DNA of 64,000 nucleotides from Caenibius sp. WL (GTDB lineage: Bacteria; Pseudomonadota; Alphaproteobacteria; Sphingomonadales; Sphingomonadaceae). Location of the stretch: positions 1,004,501 to 1,068,500 of the forward strand of contig NZ_CP081844.1 of NCBI RefSeq assembly GCF_019803445.1, given 5' to 3'. The notes under the pieces were generated by a model. It was not told the DNA's origin, ran no database searches, and saw only the letters and a list, made by a program, of their open reading frames with translations. Shown piece after piece: positions 8,138-16,398 of the stretch. The translations under genes and the position numbers were made by a program. How positions within the stretch are numbered: the stretch's first letter is position 1; each line of letters starts with the position of its first letter.

Positions 8138-8688
8138 TTTGAGATGCTAACGCACTGTATCTGCGCCCCATCAGCGTGCAGTTCGATCGTTTTCCCGTCA
8201 ATGGAAAGGGTGAGGAGCCAGGACGCATGCCAGTGCCGGGGCAGATCGGTGCCGGTAATATCGGCGCTGCCATTGGCAAGGTCGGTGACGGCCATGTGCC
8301 GATCATGCGGAATATCCCAGCCGCGAAGACCCATGAGGCGCGCGCCGGACAGAAGATTGCGTCTCGCGGCCCGATCAGGAGGCAGCGCGATTGCGCGCCC
8401 GATCGGCTGAAAGCGCAAGGATGTGTTTTGGGTTCCGTGGACGGTCGGCAGGCGTGAAGACTGGCAATCTTCGACGATGCCGGGTGGTGTGCCGGGGTGA
8501 GGGGGCACGAGCCAATGAAGTAGCCGCACACGCCCGGCGAACGGGATCGTGGTGTCACTACGGAGCCCTAGCCCCCAATGTGTCCCCCGTCCGAAGACCA
8601 CGGAGAGCGGGGCAAACCGGCTGGGTGCATCCTCGGGCAAAGCGCGCGCCCATTCACACAGCAGGGCATCCAGGGATGAAGCGGGCAT
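8128..8688 (-). CDS. Hypothetical protein
   Basis: An uncharacterised protein of about 186 residues if the ATG at 8688 is used. A TTG near 8735 would extend it into the end of the upstream TetR gene (SDRIAALRYTGHLPHWT), and that extension looks equally protein-like. It is rich in Trp, His and Pro, with no signal peptide or membrane segment and no motif I recognise. It lies just downstream of double TetR regulator 2 on the same strand and may be co-transcribed with it. Confidence 0.5.
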   Translation of the reverse strand: MPASSLDALLCEWARALPEDAPSRFAPLSVVFGRGTHWGLGLRSDTTIPFAGRVRLLHWLVPPHPGTPPGIVEDCQSSRLPTVHGTQNTSLRFQPIGRAIALPPDRAARRNLLSGARLMGLRGWDIPHDRHMAVTDLANGSADITGTDLPRHWHASWLLTLSIDGKTIELHADGAQIQCVSISNGG

Positions 8689-8743
8689 AAGGGCGCAAGT
8701 CCAATGCGGGAGGTGCCCTGTGTAGCGCAAGGCGGCTATCCGG

Positions 8744-9946
8744 TCACTCGTCCGGGCGGGCCATGCCTGACAGCAGCTTGATGAGCCATTGAGTGTTTTC
8801 GTGATAGAAATCGGGAGAGGCGGTTTTGGCGGCAATTTGCGTACGCGTACCGAAGACCCAGTTGGAAAACAGCGCCTTGTCGGTCTGGGTAGGGGTTACG
8901 CCGGCAGGCAGCAGGCATTCGAGAAAGCGCTTGGACATATGGCCGCCGCGATAGCGCAGTTGTGGGTCAATGGCCTTGAAAGACGAATCGCGCGCCACTG
9001 CCAGATGGAATTCCAGCCAGCCGATGACTGACCACCAATCCGGTCCTGGCGGATTGAACACGGTCATCAGCGAAAGCATTTTTCTGTCGGATGGGGACGC
9101 GCCGACCGCATTCCGCGCGCGGGTGAGCGACTGCCAGTAGATGACCGCAAACGCCCCCTGCATCAGATCGTTGGCCGTACGAAAATAATGGGCCACGGCC
9201 CCGGTCGAAACTCCGGCTTTTTGCGCAACGCTGCGATGCGTGACTTCGCCGCCGCCTTTCTCGATCAGCAATTGCGCCGCGGCTTCGGCCAGTGGCAGGG
9301 CCTTTCCGTCAGGTCGTTCGATAGGAATGCTTTCGCGCTCTGTGGTGTGGAGCGCGAAATGGTGCCACTGCTCGTCCCCCGCCTGCTTGCCCTGAACCCA
9401 GTTTACCCATCCACGGCAGGCCTCTTCGACGCAACACCGGTCGATTGTCGGGCGCACGCGGATAAGATGGGACAGGCTGAGCCCGGCGGCGACCGCACCC
9501 GTTCCCTGGCCTGCGGCGCCCATGCCGCAGTGTGCGGCAATCGTTTGCCAGGCATCGCGCCAGAGATATTCCCACCGCGTGGCCCGGTCCGTAGGCTGTC
9601 CTTGTCGTGTGGCGTCAAGCAGGCATTCGAAGCGGACAAAGGCAAGATGGCGGCACTCGTTGCACCACCGGTCTATCAGTTCCGCCATCAATGCGGGCAG
9701 CGCGTGAGGACCCAGTACCGGGCCCGCGAGCAGTTCGTCCAGCCGTGCGCCGAACCAGGCCCCGGCGCTGGCCAAGGCATGCTCGTGCGCTTCGGCGTAG
9801 AGGTGCTGAAGCGAGTCGAAATGATGATAGAGCGCCGGTGCGGTTATCGCGCTTTTTTTAAGGATAGCCCGCATTGATGGGCCGGACGCATGCGGCTCGG
9901 CCCACAGGGCGATCGTATTTTCGATGATGGAATTGCGTGTACTCAT
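8744..9946 (-). CDS. Double-domain TetR-family regulator 2
   Basis: A 400-residue protein that again contains two TetR units: HTH ITAPALYHHFDSLQHLYAEA near residues 33-52, and a second HTH VSTGAVAHYFRTANDLM after KGGGEVTHRSVAQKAG. I chose the ATG at 9946 (MSTRNSIIENT) over the TTG at 9961. It has the same architecture as regulator 1 but little direct identity. It is divergent from TonB receptor 2, repeating the receptor/double-TetR pairing seen 3 kb to the left, and probably regulates that receptor. Confidence 0.85.
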   Translation of the reverse strand: MSTRNSIIENTIALWAEPHASGPSMRAILKKSAITAPALYHHFDSLQHLYAEAHEHALASAGAWFGARLDELLAGPVLGPHALPALMAELIDRWCNECRHLAFVRFECLLDATRQGQPTDRATRWEYLWRDAWQTIAAHCGMGAAGQGTGAVAAGLSLSHLIRVRPTIDRCCVEEACRGWVNWVQGKQAGDEQWHHFALHTTERESIPIERPDGKALPLAEAAAQLLIEKGGGEVTHRSVAQKAGVSTGAVAHYFRTANDLMQGAFAVIYWQSLTRARNAVGASPSDRKMLSLMTVFNPPGPDWWSVIGWLEFHLAVARDSSFKAIDPQLRYRGGHMSKRFLECLLPAGVTPTQTDKALFSNWVFGTRTQIAAKTASPDFYHENTQWLIKLLSGMARPDE

Positions 9947-10667
9947 GAGGCTGGCCTGCAACTTCGCGGCGCTTCTAGGCCGATTGGTGGGCCGCCGCTA
10001 GAGGCCTCCAGTGCAATCCCCCGGTATAACAGCGAGCAGATGCGGTAGGGTGAAGCTTCCACACGTTCTGGCGTCCATTCCGCCGTCATCGTGTTCGGTA
10101 TAGGTCCAATGCATGGTCTCCGAAATTTAAATACTAGCGATACATAATATCTTGCACGGCCGGTCTGTGAAGGGGAAAATCGGGTCTGCCTTCATTTGCG
10201 CCATCGGCATGTAAGCACCCTATCCAGATGGTTTCTGTAAAATTTCCCATTGATATATAACAAAAAATAGAAATATTTCCGAAATATTTCTTCGGTTGCA
10301 CTGAGGAGGGTGGCCCGCATCCATACCCGCCGTGCGATAGTTCGCAAGGCAGTTTGGTTGGGCCGTACAAACGATATATTTGTTGATCGCTCTCCGCTTT
10401 TTGGATAGCGTCGCAGGAAACAATAGAAGGCCGTGGATGCGAGTAATACGCGTGGCGGTTTCAGGGGGAATTGCGTGAGCGAAGCATTCAGCGGAAGTTC
10501 TTATGGCAGATCGGCGCCATGCGTTGGCGCGCGGTCTATCCGCTTGGCAGAAGCGTGCGGCCTCCACGTCATTCGATAATGTTTCTTTACTCCGTCAAAA
10601 AGGGGCGGAGGTAATCTCGTTTCCGATAATCGCAATAAAATCAAATTACTATATAAGGAGGGAGTAT
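9947..10667. other. Long AT-rich divergent regulatory region
   Basis: About 720 bp between double TetR regulator 2 and TonB receptor 2. It is much more AT-rich than its surroundings, especially around 10120-10290 and 10380-10400. It contains a tandem pair of palindromic decamers at 10270-10290. I see no convincing gene; an in-frame extension upstream of receptor 2 lacks a signal peptide and is not likely to be translated. Promoters for both genes should lie here. Confidence 0.55.
10270..10290. promoter_or_regulatory. Two tandem palindromic decamers, probable operator
   Basis: GAAATATTTC, itself a perfect palindrome, occurs twice with a single C between the copies. The site lies between double TetR regulator 2 and receptor 2. 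Two adjacent palindromes would suit a regulator that carries two DNA-binding units per chain, but this is inference. Confidence 0.5.
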
Positions 10668-12896
10668 ATGCAAACTCGATCGCTTCAGGGGAAATGGCCT
10701 GCGCGTTATCGGGCGATGGCCTTGGCGACGACGCTGTTATCCGTTGCCATCGTGCCGGGCCAGGCGCTGGCTCAGGAAAGCGCGCCTGCCAATGAAGGCG
10801 GTATCGCCGATATCGTCGTTACCGCGCAGAAACGCGAAGAATCGCTTCAGAAAACGCCGATCTCGATTGTTGCCTTCACGGGTGACGATCTGGCCAAGGC
10901 GGGGATCAACGAAATCAGCGATCTGCGCAGCCAGGTGCCTTCGCTGCAGATCGTACCGCATCCCAACAGCGGCACGACCACGCGTATCTTCATGCGCGGC
11001 GTCGGCAACAATGACGATCAGATTACCCAGGATCCCTCGGTCGCGGTCTATGTCGATGGCGTCTATCTCGCCCGTACGCAAGGTTTGGTGACCGAAGTCG
11101 CCGAACTGGAACGGGTCGAAGTGCTGCGCGGGCCGCAAGGTTCGCTTTACGGCCGCAATGCGACCGGTGGCGCGATCAACTTTATCACCCGTGCGCCGGA
11201 TCTCGATGATCTGCGGATCAAGCAGACGTTTTCCGTCGGGAACGACAACTATTTCCGTTCGCGCACCAACATCAACGTGCCGATCGGTGAAACGCTCGCG
11301 GTGGAAGCGGGCTACATGTACATGCAGCGCGATGGCTATGTGAAGAATCGCGGCACGGGCGTGAAGCGCTTTGGCGATCAGCGCCGTCAGGCATGGCGCG
11401 GTGCGTTGCTGTGGCAGCCGAGCGACAGTTTCAATATCCGCTACAGCTACGACCGTTCGGAATTGAAAGATACGCCAGTCTTCATGGCGGCGGTTCCGCT
11501 TTACGGTCAGAAACCCACTCCGCCCACTTCGCCCAATCTGTATCCCGTTTCGGACAAACGGCCCACGGAAGGTTCGAAATACGTCAACAATCTGCGCCGG
11601 AACGATGCCGTTTCTCAAGGTCATAATCTGACAATCACTCTGGATGTGTCAGATGCGCTTACTTTGAAATCCATCACCGGATATCGCAAGCTCAACAGCT
11701 GGACCACCCAGAACTACCTTGCTGGCGTGCGTGGGCCATTCGCTCTTATTGAAAGCGATGGATCGCTAAAACAGAAGCAGTTCAGCCAGGAATTCCAGGC
11801 CATCGGGAATATCGGCGATAGGCTGCAATATGTCCTGGGGCTGTATTATTTCGAAGAGAAGGGCAACGGGTACAGCATTAGCAACAGCCCGCCGCAGTCG
11901 AAGCGCGACGATCGCGAACTGCATATCAAAAACAAGGCCTATGCGGCCTACGGCCAAGCGACATTCACACCCGCGATTCTGGATGATCGCCTGCATATCA
12001 CGGGTGGTTTGCGCTGGTCGCAGGACAAGCGGCGCGCGCGAATGCAGGACACAGTCATCACGCCGGGGAGCACGGTTATCGGCCCGATGACACCGGCGGC
12101 AACCTCGTTCGATAACGTGAGCCCCAGCCTGATTATCGCTTTTGACGTCAATCCGGATGTCAATCTCTACGCCAAGATGGTGCGCGGTTACAAATCAGGC
12201 GGTTTCAACGTCCGGGCAAGCTCGCTCGAACGTTTTTCTGCTGGCTTCAAGCCAGAAACCATCACCTCTTATGAGGCCGGGTTGAAATCGATGCTGTTCG
12301 ACCGACGTCTGCGTTTCAATATTGCCGGGTTCATCTCGGATTATCGCGATATTCAGATCAACACGCGTTCGGATCCCAACAATGTCGGCATTACCGATGT
12401 GCTCAATGCCGGCAAGGCACGGGTTAAGGGGATCGAACTGGATGTGACGGCAGAGCCGGTCGACGGGCTGAACTTGAATGTCACCTATTCGTATCTCACG
12501 GGCAAATATCTTGAAGTCGTTGGTGCTGACGGTGTGGACCGGGCGGGGACCATGAAATTCATCAATATGCCGCACCATACGGTGAGCGCGAAGGCGGAAT
12601 ATCAGTTCCCGCCGATGGCCATCGGGCAGTTGAGCGCTGGTATCGACTACTATTATCAAGGCCTTGTCCAGACATCGTCGTCCGATTTGCGTTACAAGGC
12701 AGCAGGCTATGGGTTGCTGGATGCGCGGATAAGCCTGTCCGATATCCCGATCGGCGTCGGCAAATGGCGCTTGTCGGCCTATGGCCGAAATCTCACCGAC
12801 AAGGAATATTATGTCGCGCACTTCAGCGCGGGGTCGCCGGCCGCATTCTATGGCCAGCCCCGTTCCTATGGACTTGAATTGTCGTTTGAATACTGA
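10668..12896 (+). CDS. TonB-dependent outer membrane receptor 2
   Basis: A 742-residue receptor starting at the ATG at 10668, which follows a strong AAGGAGG site. The signal peptide ends near residue 36 (GQALAQ), the TonB-box-like segment IADIVVTAQK is at about 46-55, the plug motif RGPQGSLYGRNATGGAIN follows, and the chain ends SFEY. It belongs to the same broad sphingomonad group as receptor 1, whose N-terminus is nearly the same. The substrate is unknown. The divergent double TetR regulator is its likely controller. Confidence 0.93.
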   Translation: MQTRSLQGKWPARYRAMALATTLLSVAIVPGQALAQESAPANEGGIADIVVTAQKREESLQKTPISIVAFTGDDLAKAGINEISDLRSQVPSLQIVPHPNSGTTTRIFMRGVGNNDDQITQDPSVAVYVDGVYLARTQGLVTEVAELERVEVLRGPQGSLYGRNATGGAINFITRAPDLDDLRIKQTFSVGNDNYFRSRTNINVPIGETLAVEAGYMYMQRDGYVKNRGTGVKRFGDQRRQAWRGALLWQPSDSFNIRYSYDRSELKDTPVFMAAVPLYGQKPTPPTSPNLYPVSDKRPTEGSKYVNNLRRNDAVSQGHNLTITLDVSDALTLKSITGYRKLNSWTTQNYLAGVRGPFALIESDGSLKQKQFSQEFQAIGNIGDRLQYVLGLYYFEEKGNGYSISNSPPQSKRDDRELHIKNKAYAAYGQATFTPAILDDRLHITGGLRWSQDKRRARMQDTVITPGSTVIGPMTPAATSFDNVSPSLIIAFDVNPDVNLYAKMVRGYKSGGFNVRASSLERFSAGFKPETITSYEAGLKSMLFDRRLRFNIAGFISDYRDIQINTRSDPNNVGITDVLNAGKARVKGIELDVTAEPVDGLNLNVTYSYLTGKYLEVVGADGVDRAGTMKFINMPHHTVSAKAEYQFPPMAIGQLSAGIDYYYQGLVQTSSSDLRYKAAGYGLLDARISLSDIPIGVGKWRLSAYGRNLTDKEYYVAHFSAGSPAAFYGQPRSYGLELSFEY

Positions 12897-12903
12897 GGGG
12901 GGG

Positions 12904-12940
12904 CGGCACGCCGCATCTCTCAGGAGATAGCGGCGTGCCG
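12904..12940 (+). terminator. Hairpin terminator after receptor 2
   Basis: CGGCACGCCGC (12904-12914) pairs perfectly with GCGGCGTGCCG (12930-12940), with an inner ATCTC/GAGAT stem. There is no clear T-run, so it may be a strong stabilising or Rho-assisted end. The remaining sequence up to 13141 holds no gene I can see. Confidence 0.6.
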
Positions 12941-13141
12941 CGGTGCTGCGGGCAGGTGCGGTGCGCGCCGCCTGCAGCACTCATGCATCGCCGTCACGAG
13001 GCGGCTTTTGCGCTCACGGGCAATCTGACATACGGGGTGCTAGTATGCTGAGCCGCCGACCGTTGTTTTGATCGGCGTGGGTTACTGCCGATCACGATAT
13101 GGTTAAGTGGCCTGGCTGGTCAGATCAGGAGTGGAAGCGTT

Positions 13142-13939
13142 TCAAGAGCGTTCCACATCCACGGCAAACATATAACCGAAGCCGCGTACGGTCCTGATGA
13201 TTTGTGAATCGCGATCGTCGCCCAATTTCCTGCGCAGTCGGCTGACCAGCACGTCGATGCTGCGATCCGATGAGCCGGGAAGGCGGAAACGTGCCAGTTC
13301 CAGCAGCCGTTCGCGAGCGATGATCTGTTGGGGATGCTCAATCAGATTGGCAAGCAGATCGAATTCTGCGGCAGAGAGCGTGACGGTTGCCCCCGAGGGG
13401 GCGAACAACTCTCTGCGACGGAGATCCATGGTCCAGCCCGCGAAGCGGATCGTGCTCGTCTTGGCTCTGCGCTTGCCGTCCTCCAGCGGCGGGCGGCGCA
13501 GCACCGCTCTGATGCGCGCCAGCACTTCGCTGTGGCTGAAGGGTTTGGCGATATAATCGTCCGCACCTAGCTCAAGCCCTGCAACCAGATCGGCCTCCCC
13601 GCCGCGTGCGCTGATCATGATGATGGGAATGTCGCCCCAGCCTCCTCCTCTAATTTCCCGGCATATATCCATGCCGGTGACGCAGGGAAGCATGACGTCG
13701 AGCAGGATCAGGCGGATGCTCCTGGTTTCGAGTTCCTGAATCATCTCATCATAGTCAGCCGCCGTGGTGACCTCAAACCCGTTCCTGCGCAGAAGATTGG
13801 AAAGAAGCACACGTATCCCAGGGTCGTCGTCGACGACGAGAATGAACGGCGCAGATATCTGGGAAGGCTCCCCAATATTTCTCTTTTGTGTCTCATCCAT
13901 ATCAAAAGTTTTCCCTGAACTTTTCAATAAGTTAGCCAT
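13142..13939 (-). CDS. OmpR-family response regulator without adjacent kinase
   Basis: A 265-residue protein. The receiver domain has acidic residues 37-39, the phosphoacceptor Asp81 (LILLDVMLP) and Lys132 (IAKPFS). The C-terminal winged-helix DNA-binding domain ends RTVRGFGYMF. The gene is divergent from siderophore-type receptor 3 and no histidine kinase is nearby, so its partner must be elsewhere. It may control the receptors to its right. The start could also be the Met at codon 14. Confidence 0.9.
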   Translation of the reverse strand: MANLLKSSGKTFDMDETQKRNIGEPSQISAPFILVVDDDPGIRVLLSNLLRRNGFEVTTAADYDEMIQELETRSIRLILLDVMLPCVTGMDICREIRGGGWGDIPIIMISARGGEADLVAGLELGADDYIAKPFSHSEVLARIRAVLRRPPLEDGKRRAKTSTIRFAGWTMDLRRRELFAPSGATVTLSAAEFDLLANLIEHPQQIIARERLLELARFRLPGSSDRSIDVLVSRLRRKLGDDRDSQIIRTVRGFGYMFAVDVERS

Positions 13940-13969
13940 TGACAGCCCACTGATTTCGCCGCCAAGCGC

Positions 13970-13991
13970 TATTGCGAGTGGTTATCATTAG
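13970..13991. promoter_or_regulatory. Fur-like iron box candidate before receptor 3
   Basis: The stretch TATTGCGAGTGGTTATCATTA, 19 bp before the receptor 3 start, resembles the ATTGCGAATGATTATCATT style of Fur-regulated siderophore receptor operators. The neighbouring genes make iron control likely. The match was judged by eye only. Confidence 0.4.
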
Positions 13992-14009
13992 ATTCAGGGA
14001 GGCGTAACA

Positions 14010-16211
14010 ATGCAAGAAATCCATCATGACGAACAGATTGAGGTTGGGCAAGGAAGTAGCCGGCGCCGATCGAGTACATTCCTGGCATTAAGCTGCGTTG
14101 GCCTGATCGCTGCGCCCACCGTCGCTCAGGAAGCTGCTTCGGAAGAACCCGGGTCTCGGCGGCTGGGCGGTGTTACCGTCACCGATACCGCGATCGATGA
14201 AAGCTATGATCGTAAGGAATCTTCGTCGGTCAAATTCACGCAACCGCTGCTCGATACGCCCAAGAGCGTGACCGTCATTCCGCGGGAAGTGATCGAGGAT
14301 CGCGGTTTCACATCGCTGGTCGACATTCTGCGCACCACTCCCGGGATTACGCTCGGTTCGGGTGAAGGCGGCACGCCGATGGGCGACCGTCCTCTCGTAC
14401 GCGGTTATGAATCGGCAACCGATATGCAGATCGATGGTTTGCGCAGTGTCGGCCGTTTCAGCCACGAAGTTTACAATCTGGAATCCGTTGAAGTCGTCAA
14501 GGGCCCGGGCGGCGCGCTTAATGGCCGTGGATCAACCGGCGGTGCGATCAATCTGGTGACGAAAACACCGCATGCGGACGATTTCGTCGTGCTTCGGGCG
14601 ACGCTGGGCACCGACGAAACCAAACGGATCACGGCAGACATCAACCACCAGCTTTCCGAGGGGATAGCGGTGCGTCTCAACGTGATGGGGCATGATGCGG
14701 ACGTTGCCGGACGCGACGCTCTGAAAGTGAGCCGCTGGGGCTTTTCTCCGTCGATCGCTTTCGGTCTGGGCAGTCCCTTGCGCGCTACGCTGGCTTATTC
14801 CTATCTGAAGACAGACGATATTCCCGATTTTGGTCATCCGTTCCAGAACTCGGGAACGACGAGCCCGCTCAAGCTGAAGCGCAACAATTTCTATGGTTTT
14901 GCCAATCGTGATTTTCGCGAGACGGAAGGGCATTTCGGCTCCGCCATTCTCGAATATGATCTGACCGAAAGCATCACGCTGCGCAATGCGACGCGTCTCG
15001 TCCGTACGACCAACGAGTATATTGTCAGCCGCCCGAGCTTCAACACGACCACGGCCACGCCAGAGACCGGCCGTGTGCTGATTGATTTCCGTTCCGCGAA
15101 TATCCTGACCGAGGGCTTTCTCAACCAAACGGATCTACGCGGCAAATTCAATACCGGCGGTATCGAGCACAGCTTCATTGCGGGTGTCGAATACAGCAAG
15201 GAAAAGCAGAGAAGCCGCCCGGCATGGGCCCAGGCCGCCGGGGCGGTGCCATTGCTGCAATCGCTCCACGACCCCGATCCCTATGCCGCGTTCAACCCGC
15301 TGGTGAAGACTCCGTTTACGACCCCAGCTGTCCCGATCAAGCATAAAACCATGGCCGCATTCCTGTTCGACACCTTGTCTCTTTCCGAACAGTTCCAGAT
15401 CAATCTCGGCATCCGCTACGATGATTATAAGGTGTCGGATGGGACGCGCACGGCGAAGAATGATTTCTGGAACTATCAGGCCGGACTGGTTTACAAGCCG
15501 CTACCCAATGGCAGCATCTATCTGTCTTACGGCACGTCATCCAATCCCTCGGGTGAGTGCGCGGGTATGGCCGGCGGTGCGGAGGGCGCCGGTGCCTGCA
15601 CACTCAACAACAACAACGTGAATCTCAAGCCGGAGCGGGCCAGGAGCTGGGAACTGGGAACCAAGTGGGACCTGTTCGACGAGCAGCTTTCGCTGACGGC
15701 AGCGGTGTTCCAGACCAAGAAGAGTAACGCCCGTGCAACCGATCCCATTACTGGAACGGTGCAGTTGATCGGTAACAACCGTGTTCGGGGCTTCGAATTC
15801 GGCGTGTCGGGCAACATCACTCCTGAATGGAACATTTTCGGGGGCTATACCTACCTCAACGCGAAGCTCATCGACGATGGAACCGGGGCGAATGCGGGCA
15901 ACAAGATCAAATTTGTGGCACCGCACAGCTTCAGCGTCTGGACCACGTACAAGATCACGCCGGAATTCGACATCGGTGGCGGCGTCAACTACACCGGGAA
16001 GCGTTATGTGAACGACGCCAATACCCAGTGGTTCAAACCTTATGCCCGTATCGATGCCACGATCGGCTATAAGGTGAGCGACAATCTGGATCTTCGCCTC
16101 AACGTTCAGAACCTGACCAACAAGCTGTACTACGACGCATCGCATGTCGGCATTTTTGCCAATGTTGCGCCCGGGCGTTCGGCTCTGTTGACGGCAAACC
16201 TGCACTACTGA
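14010..16211 (+). CDS. TonB-dependent siderophore receptor 3 (Fiu/PiuA-like)
   Basis: A 733-residue receptor with an N-terminal signal region (hydrophobic LALSCVGLIAAPTVAQ, residues 25-40), a TonB-box-like GGVTVTDT at 53-60, and the siderophore-receptor plug features LLDTPKSVTVIPREVI, RGYESATDMQIDGLR and VKGPGGALNGRGSTGGAINLVTK. The chain ends NLHY. Together with the PiuC-like hydroxylase downstream this points to catecholate siderophores. An AGGGAGG site precedes the start. It is paralogous to receptor 4 and diverges from the response regulator. Confidence 0.93.
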   Translation: MQEIHHDEQIEVGQGSSRRRSSTFLALSCVGLIAAPTVAQEAASEEPGSRRLGGVTVTDTAIDESYDRKESSSVKFTQPLLDTPKSVTVIPREVIEDRGFTSLVDILRTTPGITLGSGEGGTPMGDRPLVRGYESATDMQIDGLRSVGRFSHEVYNLESVEVVKGPGGALNGRGSTGGAINLVTKTPHADDFVVLRATLGTDETKRITADINHQLSEGIAVRLNVMGHDADVAGRDALKVSRWGFSPSIAFGLGSPLRATLAYSYLKTDDIPDFGHPFQNSGTTSPLKLKRNNFYGFANRDFRETEGHFGSAILEYDLTESITLRNATRLVRTTNEYIVSRPSFNTTTATPETGRVLIDFRSANILTEGFLNQTDLRGKFNTGGIEHSFIAGVEYSKEKQRSRPAWAQAAGAVPLLQSLHDPDPYAAFNPLVKTPFTTPAVPIKHKTMAAFLFDTLSLSEQFQINLGIRYDDYKVSDGTRTAKNDFWNYQAGLVYKPLPNGSIYLSYGTSSNPSGECAGMAGGAEGAGACTLNNNNVNLKPERARSWELGTKWDLFDEQLSLTAAVFQTKKSNARATDPITGTVQLIGNNRVRGFEFGVSGNITPEWNIFGGYTYLNAKLIDDGTGANAGNKIKFVAPHSFSVWTTYKITPEFDIGGGVNYTGKRYVNDANTQWFKPYARIDATIGYKVSDNLDLRLNVQNLTNKLYYDASHVGIFANVAPGRSALLTANLHY

Positions 16212-16234
16212 TCGCATAGAAATGTTCTTGCGGA

Positions 16235-16267
16235 GGGCCTGTGGGGATACCCCTACAGGCCCTTTTT
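16235..16267 (+). terminator. Rho-independent terminator after receptor 3
   Basis: GGGCCTGT pairs with ACAGGCCC, with an inner GGGG/CCCC stem, and is followed by TTTTT. This is a textbook intrinsic terminator, so receptors 3 and 4 are probably separate transcripts. Confidence 0.88.
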
Positions 16268-16347
16268 GTTGCCCAAAAGACACAGGAACAGATCGGGGAG
16301 GCAAAAAGCAGCAATAAATGGGAAAGCTTCTTGCAATTATCGCGATC

Positions 16348-16389
16348 CATTCTCATTAGCTGGAGAAACTTGAAACTCATTCTCAATAA
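16348..16389. promoter_or_regulatory. Direct repeat upstream of receptor 4, possible iron box
   Basis: CATTCTCATTA at 16348 and CATTCTCAATA at 16378 are near-identical 11-mers exactly 30 bp apart, just before the receptor 4 start. GAGAATG-type repeats occur in iron-responsive promoters. The identity of the regulator (Fur or another) is not known. Confidence 0.4.
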
Positions 16390-16398
16390 GGGGGTCAA

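Noticed and set aside
10503-10667. N-terminal extension of receptor 2
   Set aside because: The ATG at 10668 has a strong Shine-Dalgarno and is followed by a proper signal peptide; the extension lies in promoter DNA.
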